Positions 8,096 through 15,513 of a DNA stretch of 48,307 bases are shown here, piece by piece. Source of the stretch: Saccharofermentans sp. (lineage in GTDB: Bacteria > Bacillota_A > Clostridia > Saccharofermentanales > Saccharofermentanaceae); NCBI GenBank assembly GCA_024695565.1, contig JAILHX010000051.1, positions 1 through 48,307 of the forward strand. The letters are read 5' to 3'. The stretch's first letter is position 1; each line of letters begins with the position of its first letter. A model generated the notes under the pieces. The model searched no databases. It was not told the origin of the DNA and saw only the letters and a list, made by a program, of their open reading frames with translations. The position numbers and the translations under genes are program-made.

Positions 8096-9109
8096 ATGAA
8101 ATTCCAAAAAGCGATCGCAACTGTTCTATGCATGGCTGTCGGCATGTCCGTTTTGTGCTGCAGCTGCTCAGCTGATAACGGCGGCTCCGGCGGCTCCGGA
8201 AGGAACCGCAACAGCAGAGATGACGAAGAAGAGGAAGAATATGAGGTCCCCGAAGATGAGATCCTCGTCGTCAGACGTTCCGAAAACGAGGCATGGGGTC
8301 ACGCCAGAAGCATTACATTTATTATGTCAGACGGCAATGTCTACTCATCTTCAACGAATTTCGGTTTTGGCAGTAATCAGTATCACAGCGTTCTTTCCTA
8401 TGAAGATGAGCTGACGCTCCTCCGCAAATATACTGAACCCATCGGCAAGATGGATGAAGACAAGATCGCAAAGCTCTACAATAACATGATGAAGATCGAT
8501 ACCGGTGCCGACTTCGAATACAGCGACGAAGAATGGGACGATGCAGGCTATTCGGACATAGAGGTCCTGAATTCCGATGGTGAATACATGAAGATCAGCG
8601 AGTCCGGCTGCCGCCAGGGCGAGCTGGAGGACCGCAACGCCAGGAAAGCCCTGTCTGTCATCAGGACTTTTTTCAACTTTCTGGACGTTGATTCCGTGCC
8701 CGTATGTTACCTTCCCACGGATACATTCATCGATACATTTGAGTGCACTGCGGATATAACAGACGATGCACACATGCTGATTACCAATAACAAAGAACTC
8801 GATGAATTCATAAGCCTTACGGGTGTCGATCTAAGGGAGATCGAAGATTTCTATTATTTCGGCGGCTGTGATTTCGACCCGTTTAGCTCAGTGTGCATCG
8901 CAGTCGAGATAAAAGGTTACGACGGATACCTGTCTTTGCAGGAGATCTCATCTGACGCCTTCATCGTTTCTGATAAATACGTCGGCTTCGGCATCATCGA
9001 AGATCCTGATATAGCAATCTCCGACGACTTCGTCGCTCAGAAATACTACTTCCACGTGGCAATAGTTCCCGCTTACGATCTGAGTGTCTACGATTCCTTT
9101 ACCGGGTGA
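8096..9109 (+). CDS. putative lipoprotein of unknown function
   Basis: 337 residues. A signal peptide of about 20 residues ends in the cysteine-rich SVLCCSC; C24, or an adjacent cysteine, is the likely lipidated residue. A glycine/serine linker (GGSGGSG) and a run of acidic residues (DDEEEEEYE) follow, then about 290 residues of mixed fold that I do not recognise. The acidic linker probably spaces the domain from the membrane through the cell wall. The ATG has a good CGGAGGG site. It lies 61 bases after the HD-GYP gene and is possibly in the same transcript. A shared bidirectional terminator follows. Confidence 0.8.
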   Translation: MKFQKAIATVLCMAVGMSVLCCSCSADNGGSGGSGRNRNSRDDEEEEEYEVPEDEILVVRRSENEAWGHARSITFIMSDGNVYSSSTNFGFGSNQYHSVLSYEDELTLLRKYTEPIGKMDEDKIAKLYNNMMKIDTGADFEYSDEEWDDAGYSDIEVLNSDGEYMKISESGCRQGELEDRNARKALSVIRTFFNFLDVDSVPVCYLPTDTFIDTFECTADITDDAHMLITNNKELDEFISLTGVDLREIEDFYYFGGCDFDPFSSVCIAVEIKGYDGYLSLQEISSDAFIVSDKYVGFGIIEDPDIAISDDFVAQKYYFHVAIVPAYDLSVYDSFTG

Positions 9110-9116
9110 TTTGGAG

Positions 9117-9291
9117 TTCCCGAAAACATATTCTAAAAGACTGCCCGGGCGGTCAGCTTTTTAGCTAACTTTTTTCGCGATTTTGTTAGCTAAAAAGTTA
9201 GCTTTTGCAAAAATCCAACATTTCAGCTAACAAAACACCCGTAAATTGTTAGCCAAAATGCTGACGCTGTTCGGGTGACACACGAAAACAT
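9117..9291. repeat. nested palindrome locus, TTAGCTAAC half-site, flanked by CGAAAACAT
   Basis: From 9151, GTCAGC-TTTTT-AGCTAAC is followed by a T-rich loop and then GTTAGCT-AAAAA-GTTAGCT. A second nested palindrome ends GTTAGC-CAAAAT-GCTGAC at about 9266. The 9-mer CGAAAACAT occurs at 9121-9129 and 9283-9291. A related copy of the palindrome lies at about 37080-37163. It sits between convergent genes; no coding potential is seen. Confidence 0.8.
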
Positions 9292-9308
9292 CAACAAATA
9301 ACACAACG

Positions 9309-9340
9309 AAAAAGCCCGGCACTTAACCGCCGGGCCTTTT
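9309..9340. terminator. bidirectional terminator between convergent genes
   Basis: GCCCGGC (9314-9320) pairs with GCCGGGC (9329-9335), with a run of A to the left and T to the right, so it can stop transcription from both sides. Confidence 0.85.
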
Positions 9341-9358
9341 GATATGAATACTTATACC

Positions 9359-10213
9359 TTAATATTTATACGCCGTGTACGTCGTAACGTTCAGTACCGT
9401 CTCGCCGTCAATCTGCAGTGCGACCGGGCGGTCGAAAGTTACCGTGATCTTGTGGCCTGTCTTAACCTCTACGACCTTCTTGTGATCAACGTGCTTGCCC
9501 TTGAAGATGGAGGGGAAGATGGCGAGCGTTCTGATCTTGCCGCTGCCGTGGAAGAGGAGCAGTGACAGGAGCCTGTCCTTGCCAAGACGGTCCTGCTCAG
9601 GGGTGGCGATCATGCCTCCGCCGTAGTAACGGCCGTTCATTGAAGGAGCGAGCCATACCTTCTTGTACGAGAGCTTCTGTCCGTCGATCTCGATCTCGGC
9701 ATTTGTGGGCTTGTAGTGGAAGAGCAGACCCTTGATGGCGATGCCTGCATAGTCGATCTTCTCTTTGCCTGCTTCTCTCTGCTGGTCGCCGACTTCGCAG
9801 CAGTAACCGTCGATGCCGTAACCGATGCCGTTGATGAAGCGCTTCTTCATGCCGTTGACTTCAACGAAGGGAAGATCCTTGATGTATTCATTGATCTGAA
9901 CGGGAGCGTCGCCGACCTTCTTGCCTAAGTCGTTCCAGAAGTCATTACCGGTTCCAGTGGGGAAGAAGTAGAGGGGCTGAACGATGTCGATCCCGTCGGT
10001 GTAATTGATAAAGCGGTTGAGCGTACCGTCGCCGCCGCAGAGATAGAGCTCGTCATCAGGATTCAGACCTGCAAAGAATCCCTTGGGATCATCGATCTTT
10101 GTGACATCCTCAAATTTGAGTTCTTTGCCGCTGAGGAAAGGTTTGATCTCCTCAGCCTTGGTCTTGCCGGTTCCGTTGCCGGACAGGCTGTTATACAGTA
10201 CGTAAGTGGACAT
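9359..10213 (-). CDS. diacylglycerol kinase family lipid kinase (YegS/DagK type)
   Basis: 284 residues, a typical length. The catalytic domain has GGDGTLN at 60-66, the nucleotide-binding signature of the diacylglycerol / sphingosine / NAD kinase superfamily, and PTGTGNDF at 85-92, a second conserved ATP-site motif. It probably phosphorylates diacylglycerol or a related lipid at the membrane face to give phosphatidic acid. The start overlaps the end of the acyltransferase gene by 23 bases, so translation is coupled. That partner makes phosphatidic acid by acylation, so the pair serves the same lipid pool. The exact lipid substrate cannot be read from sequence. Confidence 0.9.
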   Translation of the reverse strand: MSTYVLYNSLSGNGTGKTKAEEIKPFLSGKELKFEDVTKIDDPKGFFAGLNPDDELYLCGGDGTLNRFINYTDGIDIVQPLYFFPTGTGNDFWNDLGKKVGDAPVQINEYIKDLPFVEVNGMKKRFINGIGYGIDGYCCEVGDQQREAGKEKIDYAGIAIKGLLFHYKPTNAEIEIDGQKLSYKKVWLAPSMNGRYYGGGMIATPEQDRLGKDRLLSLLLFHGSGKIRTLAIFPSIFKGKHVDHKKVVEVKTGHKITVTFDRPVALQIDGETVLNVTTYTAYKY

Positions 10214-10952
10214 TTTCGTTCTCCTTCTCGTTTGATTCGACGTAAGCCAACATCAGTTCTCTGGCGTGTTCGCCGATGTCGTTGCAGCGCATGGACTTGA
10301 CCTGTTCTGCGGACATGACATCCAGAACGTCAAAGTAGATATCGCTCTTATGAAGAGGGAAGTTCTTGGGCATCTTCTCGGCACCCTTTATGCCGCAGAT
10401 CACGACGGGCACGTTAGCCTTCTGCGCGATCTTGAATATGCCGTTGTGGAAGGGCAAAAGTCCTCCTTCGAAGTTTCTCTTGCCTTCGGGATATACTGCG
10501 ACCGAACACTGGTCGTTCTTCATAAGCTCTGCAGCTTTGTCGATCGTTTTCATGGCCTCTCTGGGATTCTCGCGGTCAATGGGAAGGAAGCAGCAGCGTC
10601 TGATGAGCTTGCCCCAGCAGGGAACGTGGAAGTTCTCTTCCTTGGAGATGAATGCGAGGTCGTAATCCTGCAGGAGGAACCAGGTGGTAATTGGGTCTAA
10701 TTTGGAACGGTGGTTGCAGACCAGGAGAAATCTCTGGTTCTGCGGGATCTTATCAAGGCCCGTGGTATGGAAATGAACGCGGCCCACGAAGATCAGCCAC
10801 CATGTCGAACTGACGAGGAGCCATCTGTAATAGCCGCTGTGCTTGTCATAGAAGTGCTTCGAACTTACCAGACAGGCGCTCACAAATAAGAGCATCCAGT
10901 ACTGCAGGAACCCGGTTACGAGAATGAATAAGATCCACAGAAAGAATTTCAT
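10191..10952 (-). CDS. 1-acyl-sn-glycerol-3-phosphate acyltransferase (PlsC family)
   Basis: 253 residues; a membrane-bound acyltransferase that converts lysophosphatidic acid to phosphatidic acid. An N-terminal hydrophobic stretch (about 1-32) anchors it. The catalytic HX4D motif is H81-D86 in NHRSKLD, and PEGKR at 155-159 is the substrate-binding EGxR element. The ATG is preceded by GTGAGG, which contains the stop of a possible small upstream gene. It overlaps the downstream lipid kinase by 23 bases. Other members of this superfamily act on ornithine lipids, so the acceptor is inferred rather than shown. Confidence 0.92.
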   Translation of the reverse strand: MKFFLWILFILVTGFLQYWMLLFVSACLVSSKHFYDKHSGYYRWLLVSSTWWLIFVGRVHFHTTGLDKIPQNQRFLLVCNHRSKLDPITTWFLLQDYDLAFISKEENFHVPCWGKLIRRCCFLPIDRENPREAMKTIDKAAELMKNDQCSVAVYPEGKRNFEGGLLPFHNGIFKIAQKANVPVVICGIKGAEKMPKNFPLHKSDIYFDVLDVMSAEQVKSMRCNDIGEHARELMLAYVESNEKENENVHLRTV

Positions 10953-10966
10953 GTATGTACTTTACC

Positions 10967-11182
10967 TCACCCAATATTACTAATATAGCAAAAATCATAA
11001 GTATTTGAGTTCTTAAGTTGCACAATTATTTCGCTATCCGAACAATTCGAAAACATCTTGCTCAAGTTTTTCAGGTGCCCGCCCCGAAAGAATACAAAAC
11101 TTGCGAATGACAGAAGCGAATAGCAAGAAATGTAAAACAAAGGCAGAAACACAAAACTTATACCCTTCATTTTATTGAACAT
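10967..11182 (-). CDS. possible small membrane protein upstream of the plsC-like gene
   Basis: 71 residues if it starts at the ATG (11182) that follows a TAGGAG ribosome site. Residues about 8-33 are strongly hydrophobic and rich in F, L and S, and could span the membrane. The rest is polar and unrecognised. Its stop codon lies inside the GTGAGG ribosome site of the acyltransferase gene, which would fit an operon. Against it: the region is more AT-rich than neighbouring genes and no family is recognised. If it is not a gene, 10953-11278 is a 326-base gap holding only the ribosome site of the xylanase gene and one copy of CGAAAACAT (11048-11056). Confidence 0.35.
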   Translation of the reverse strand: MFNKMKGISFVFLPLFYISCYSLLSFASFVFFRGGHLKNLSKMFSNCSDSEIIVQLKNSNTYDFCYISNIG

Positions 11183-11278
11183 CCCAAAACTCCTACGGCT
11201 TGTTTGTTTAACCATTCTTGCTGTATCATTAACCGCAGGTAAAGTAACGAAAAATTATTTTTTCGCGCGGGAGGTAAT

Positions 11279-13321
11279 ATGAAAAGTAAACTTTTCCAAA
11301 TCATTGCCGGCGTGATCGCCGGTACAGTGCTCCTCGGCGGGTGTGATGCGCTCACAACAGCCACCACAACAGCAACGGAGTCACAAGGTTATCATGATGT
11401 TCCGCTCTCAATTGCTGCGGACTTCACGAAGGGTGAGAACGAAGGCGGCAACTGGGTCACATACGGTGATGCCAAGGTCACTCTCACAGACGGCACTGCT
11501 GTAGTCACAGAGCGTTCGGCTAGCAACTGCGGAATCGCCGTACCCTGCCCTGATTACAGAGGCAACACAGTAAAGGCTGAAGTTCAGGCATCAAGCGAGA
11601 ACGAGTCTCTCACAGTCTCTATGAGATATGAGATCTACGGAAACGTTTCCTACGTAAACATCGCTTTTGGTGCTCCTAACGAATCAGGCATTTTCAACAT
11701 CACAGGAACTATCGAGATCCCTGCAAACGCCACAAATGCACTGATCTACCTCGAAGCAAACGATGTAAGGGATTACACTGTTTCTTCATTCGTAGTCAGC
11801 GTTGAGGGCGAGTTCAACAACCTCACAGGCACACCTGTTGAAGAACTTCAGGATCCTACAGCTACAGCATCTCTTGCAGCTGCATATTCCAACTACTTCA
11901 AGTTCGGCGTTGCATCTCCTGCAACAGTTATGACGAACCCAACAGAGAGCTTCAGAGACCTTCTCAAGACACAGTTCAATTCAGTTACACCTGAAAACGA
12001 GCTCAAGCCCGAGAACGTTCTTGATGCTGCTACAACACTTGCAGATCCCGAGAAGTACAACGAGTGCCCTGCGATTCACTTCGACGCAGCAAAGCCCATC
12101 CTCGACTACTGCAAGGAGAACAACATTCCCATGAGAGGCCACACTCTCGTATGGCACTCACAGACACCTTCCTGGTTCTTCTATGAGAACTACGATGTCA
12201 ACGGCGAACTCGCCAGCAGAGAGCTCATGCTCAAGAGAATGGAGAACTACATCGACTCAGTCATCAACTGGTGCGAAGAGAACTATCCCGGCGTTATCTA
12301 TGCATGGGACGTCTGCAACGAGTGCATCGATGACGGCGGCGGAATCAGACAGAGCTACTGGACACAGACGATCGGTGACGACTTCGTAGAGAAGGCTTTC
12401 GAGTTCGCAAGAAAGCACGCACCTGCCAATGTCCAGCTCTTCTACAACGACTACAACGAATATCAGACATCCAAGCAGGATGACATCATCGCAATGCTTA
12501 CTCCTATTGCAGCAGCAGGCAACATCGACGGTATGGGCATGCAGAGCCACATCAGCTCCGGCCTCGACGTTGATAACTACATAGCAGCTGCCAAGAGATA
12601 TGCATCCGAACTCGGCGTTGTCATCCACATCACAGAGCTCGACGTTGCAGCTCCCAAGTCACTGAACCCCATGTACGACCAGGGCGTCTACATGCAGAAG
12701 CTCTTCACGGCCATCATCCAGGCATGTGACGAAGGACTGCCGCTCGAGTGCGTTACGGTCTGGGGCCTCACAGACGACATGAGCTGGAAGTCCGCTTCCA
12801 AGCCCCTCCTCTTCTACGGCAACCTCTCACCCAAGCCCGCATACGAAGGCGTTATGTGCGCTATCAACGGCGGCGAAGTTGCCAAGCCTGACGACTATCA
12901 GGAGCCTGTAGTTGACACAACACCTTTCGTTGAGGACTACGAGGACCAGAGCTTCGTCGGCGGCCCGAGATACAGCTCAGTCCAGAAGATCGTCGGTGAC
13001 GCTTACGAGGGCGACTACTGCCTCGAGAACTCCGAGGGTTACGCTGAGTACGACGGTTATGCAATGGACGTTTCCAACTATGCAGGACACACGATCCACA
13101 TCACCTTCGCTATCAAGTCCGATTCTGCTACATGTAAGCTCACAGCTGATATCGACGGCACATGGCCTACGATCGCAGAAGTCACAACAGGTGACGGTGA
13201 GTGGCACTATGTTGAGTGCGACTACGCTGTAGAAGCAGGCGCTACGCTCCAGGTTTACTGGGAGAGCGTAGACATGAACCCGTTCTATCTCGACAGCGTT
13301 ACGATCCAGACTGTTGACTGA
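11279..13321 (+). CDS. GH10 endo-1,4-beta-xylanase lipoprotein with flanking carbohydrate-binding-like modules
   Basis: 680 residues, exported and lipid-anchored: the lipobox LGGC puts the modified cysteine at 22. Residues about 40-175 form a beta-sandwich that resembles CBM22 / CBM4_9. Residues about 190-530 form the GH10 barrel, with acid/base E348 in WDVCNE and nucleophile E453 in HITELD; RGHTLVWHSQ is also typical. Residues about 545-680 form a second beta-sandwich of similar type. It hydrolyses internal beta-1,4-xylosyl bonds in xylan at the cell surface. The start has a GGGAGG site. It is monocistronic with a strong terminator. The binding modules' exact families need a profile search. 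Confidence 0.95.
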   Translation: MKSKLFQIIAGVIAGTVLLGGCDALTTATTTATESQGYHDVPLSIAADFTKGENEGGNWVTYGDAKVTLTDGTAVVTERSASNCGIAVPCPDYRGNTVKAEVQASSENESLTVSMRYEIYGNVSYVNIAFGAPNESGIFNITGTIEIPANATNALIYLEANDVRDYTVSSFVVSVEGEFNNLTGTPVEELQDPTATASLAAAYSNYFKFGVASPATVMTNPTESFRDLLKTQFNSVTPENELKPENVLDAATTLADPEKYNECPAIHFDAAKPILDYCKENNIPMRGHTLVWHSQTPSWFFYENYDVNGELASRELMLKRMENYIDSVINWCEENYPGVIYAWDVCNECIDDGGGIRQSYWTQTIGDDFVEKAFEFARKHAPANVQLFYNDYNEYQTSKQDDIIAMLTPIAAAGNIDGMGMQSHISSGLDVDNYIAAAKRYASELGVVIHITELDVAAPKSLNPMYDQGVYMQKLFTAIIQACDEGLPLECVTVWGLTDDMSWKSASKPLLFYGNLSPKPAYEGVMCAINGGEVAKPDDYQEPVVDTTPFVEDYEDQSFVGGPRYSSVQKIVGDAYEGDYCLENSEGYAEYDGYAMDVSNYAGHTIHITFAIKSDSATCKLTADIDGTWPTIAEVTTGDGEWHYVECDYAVEAGATLQVYWESVDMNPFYLDSVTIQTVD

Positions 13322-13343
13322 TAGTCTCTTGATCTGACTTATT

Positions 13344-13374
13344 AAGGCCGGCTCTTGATTGGGCCGGCCTTTTG
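13344..13374 (+). terminator. Rho-independent terminator of the xylanase gene
   Basis: AAGGCCGGC (13344-13352) pairs with GCCGGCCTT (13363-13371), followed by T residues. Confidence 0.9.
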
Positions 13375-13405
13375 CTTGTACATTTTTTTACACTTCCGGC
13401 ATCGA

Positions 13406-13459
13406 AAAGTGTACGGTTCAGTGTAAATTGAAGCCGATTTACAGCGGTCCGTACACTTT
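13406..13459. repeat. nested palindrome, AGTGTA half-site
   Basis: The outer arms AAAGTGTACGG (13406-13416) and CCGTACACTTT (13449-13459) are perfect. Inside, AGTGTAAA and TTTACA repeat the half-site, so the order is half-site, spacer, half-site, loop, complement, spacer, complement. It is part of a 605-base gene-free stretch (13322-13926). Confidence 0.8.
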
Positions 13460-13542
13460 GGAGGGCAAAAAAGGTACAAAAAATGCAAACGGTTTTCCGA
13501 CATCGTCTGCATGGTCACCGCCGGATAGGCGCGGGGAAATTC

Positions 13543-13720
13543 CGCGCTCAGTTTGCCCGAGAAAAAGTAAATCCGTGCCAACTTACTCAGATTCGGGCAA
13601 AAAGCGTGTCTGATTTGCCCGGAAAAAAGTAAATCCGTACAAACTTACTCAGAACTGGGCAAAAACAGCGCTCAGTTTGCCAGAAAAAAAGTAAATCGAC
13701 TTCCAACTACTCGATTACAA
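13543..13720. repeat. three tandem palindromic units, TTTGCCC family
   Basis: Units begin near 13543, 13604 and 13668 (spacing about 61-64). Each has TTTGCCC, then AAAAGTAAATC, then AACTTACTC, and (in the first two) the complement GGGCAAA. AAGTAA and TTACT form an inner stem inside the TTTGCCC/GGGCAAA outer stem. The third unit is shortened. Confidence 0.8.
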
Positions 13721-13723
13721 CGC

Positions 13724-13773
13724 GCGGGCGATTTTTGGGCGTTTTTGAAGTCATTTCCGCCCGCCAAAACGCC
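13724..13773. repeat. nested palindrome, GGGCG half-site
   Basis: GCGGGCG-ATTTTT-GGGCG (13724-13741), a short loop, then CGCCCGCC-AAAA-CGCC (13758-13773). It has the same architecture as the other intergenic elements but an unrelated half-site. Further GGGCG/CGCCC pieces continue to about 13826. The remaining bases up to the next gene show nothing else. Confidence 0.7.
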
Positions 13774-13926
13774 ATCTTATGCCATTTTGCATTTTCGCGG
13801 GCGTTTCTTGCTCAAAATACGCCCAGAATTTTGCACATCTTCCGGACATTCCCTTAGCCGGATTATACGCTCTCGAAAACAATCACAATTTGCAATTATC
13901 AAGCCTCTAATTTATTCTTTTGAATT

Positions 13927-15381
13927 ATGGGAGATGCGGTAAACAGGGAAAGAAAACTCATCATTGATATAGCCGTCTGCGCTGTATGGTCTTTGTTTGT
14001 CCTGGTGGTCTCAAATTGTGACATAAAGCTTATGAATCCGCTTCAGATCGCGGTGCTGACGGCAGGATTTATCGGGCTCTCATATCTCGTTATCAGAAGC
14101 GAAGGCAGGGATAAGACCGGCAGGATCATGGCGGTCATTACCATCGCTGCAATCGGCATAAGGACCGCGTATGTTCTGTACACGGGAGCACAGCTCAGGC
14201 AGCACGACATGGGCGAATTCGACTCTGATTTAGGTCTTAATTATCACGCTGAATATATTGAATATCTGCTCGAGAATCACAGACTGCTCGACCAGGACAT
14301 CACGAAGCACTGGCAGTTCTATCATCCGCCGCTCCAGCATATTATCTGCGCGGTCTTCTTCGGAATCTACCGTAAGATCGTGCCGTCGCTTGCACATAAC
14401 TGGGACGCGCTGCAGTGGCTGTCGCTGTTTTATTCACTCGTAACGCTCGCAGTTGCTAAGAGATTTGCAGGTGTTTGGAAGCTGTCGAAAAAGGGCACCC
14501 TTATTGCATATCTGACGGTAGCGTTCCACCCCCAGCTGATTATCTTCTCGGGTGCGCTCAATAACGATCCGCTGTCTGTCATGTTTGCGATAGCAGCGCT
14601 CTATCTGGTATTGATCTGGTATAGGGACGGAAGCAAGTCATTCTTAAAACTCATGGGCATAAGCGTGTGCGTGGGCCTTGGCATGATGGCAAAGCTCTCT
14701 GCGGGAATCATTGCGGTGCCGATCGCATTTATTATGCTGAAGGCTTTTTTCGAAGCAGAGAAAAAAGGCAGGTTCATCTGGCAATATATCGTGTTCCTCG
14801 CCGTCTGCGCGCCGCTGGGACTCTGGTATCAGGTGAGGTCGCTTGTTCTCTGGAACGTGCCGATAAACTACGTTGCGGTGCCTGACTTAGAGCTCAATCC
14901 GGGACTTGATATCAGCATGATACCCGCGTGGAAGAGGTTCTTCGCGTTCGGTGAGGGAGTCAATTACAACATAATCAACGAGACGCTGAATGAGGCTGTT
15001 TTCGACGGCGGGTACTATCAGCCTTATCCGCTGCTCGCGGCGATCGGCTATATAATGTTCTCGGCTTATGCGGTGCTGACGCTGACGATACTTGCGAATC
15101 TGATCGCAGCGTGGATCAAAGAGCGCAGCATGGACAACATGGTCATGACGGTCCTCATCGCGGCAGAGCTGGTATCTTATGTGATCTTCTGCTTCAAGAT
15201 GCCTTACACATGCACGATGTCATTCAGATATATCGTTCCGACGATCATCGCGGGCGCGTATTATTCCGGCAAGTCGGGCAGCATCAGCCCGAGGATCTTA
15301 TCGGCTTTTACGACGGGCGCAACAGTCGCATTTGCAGCCGTATCATTTATCTTCTACTGTATCGTCTGGCTGGCAGACTGA
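13927..15381 (+). CDS. multi-pass membrane protein, GT-C / glycosyltransferase family 39-like
   Basis: 484 residues with about 11 hydrophobic helices. The first extracytoplasmic loop after helix 3 contains an acidic pair followed by HWQFYHPPLQH; this HPP-type arrangement is common in GT-C enzymes such as ArnT, PMT and PglB relatives. These use polyprenyl-phosphate sugars to glycosylate lipids or proteins outside the membrane. The donor and acceptor are unknown. The ATG has no clear ribosome site, so the start is uncertain. The mRNA may be nearly leaderless, or a start a few codons downstream may be used. It is not clearly in an operon; the next gene begins 132 bases on with its own ribosome site. 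Confidence 0.75.
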   Translation: MGDAVNRERKLIIDIAVCAVWSLFVLVVSNCDIKLMNPLQIAVLTAGFIGLSYLVIRSEGRDKTGRIMAVITIAAIGIRTAYVLYTGAQLRQHDMGEFDSDLGLNYHAEYIEYLLENHRLLDQDITKHWQFYHPPLQHIICAVFFGIYRKIVPSLAHNWDALQWLSLFYSLVTLAVAKRFAGVWKLSKKGTLIAYLTVAFHPQLIIFSGALNNDPLSVMFAIAALYLVLIWYRDGSKSFLKLMGISVCVGLGMMAKLSAGIIAVPIAFIMLKAFFEAEKKGRFIWQYIVFLAVCAPLGLWYQVRSLVLWNVPINYVAVPDLELNPGLDISMIPAWKRFFAFGEGVNYNIINETLNEAVFDGGYYQPYPLLAAIGYIMFSAYAVLTLTILANLIAAWIKERSMDNMVMTVLIAAELVSYVIFCFKMPYTCTMSFRYIVPTIIAGAYYSGKSGSISPRILSAFTTGATVAFAAVSFIFYCIVWLAD

Positions 15382-15513
15382 ATCAGGACTTAACTTCCGG
15401 CATCTATTTGGCATAGATTTCGTGTCTTTTTTAGCGGTTCTATATTTATTTCACAAAAAATCTTTATAGTTAAATCAGGGAATAGGAATTTAGCGTTAAC
15501 CGGGAGGTTTCTT

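Noticed and set aside
10266..10700. 144-codon plus-strand ORF opposite the plsC-like gene
   Set aside because: The minus-strand gene has both acyltransferase motifs across this interval.
13342..13942. Three short ORFs (65-84 codons) in the palindrome region after the xylanase gene
   Set aside because: They follow the tandem palindromes, have no ribosome sites, and their sequences reflect repeat units rather than protein constraint.
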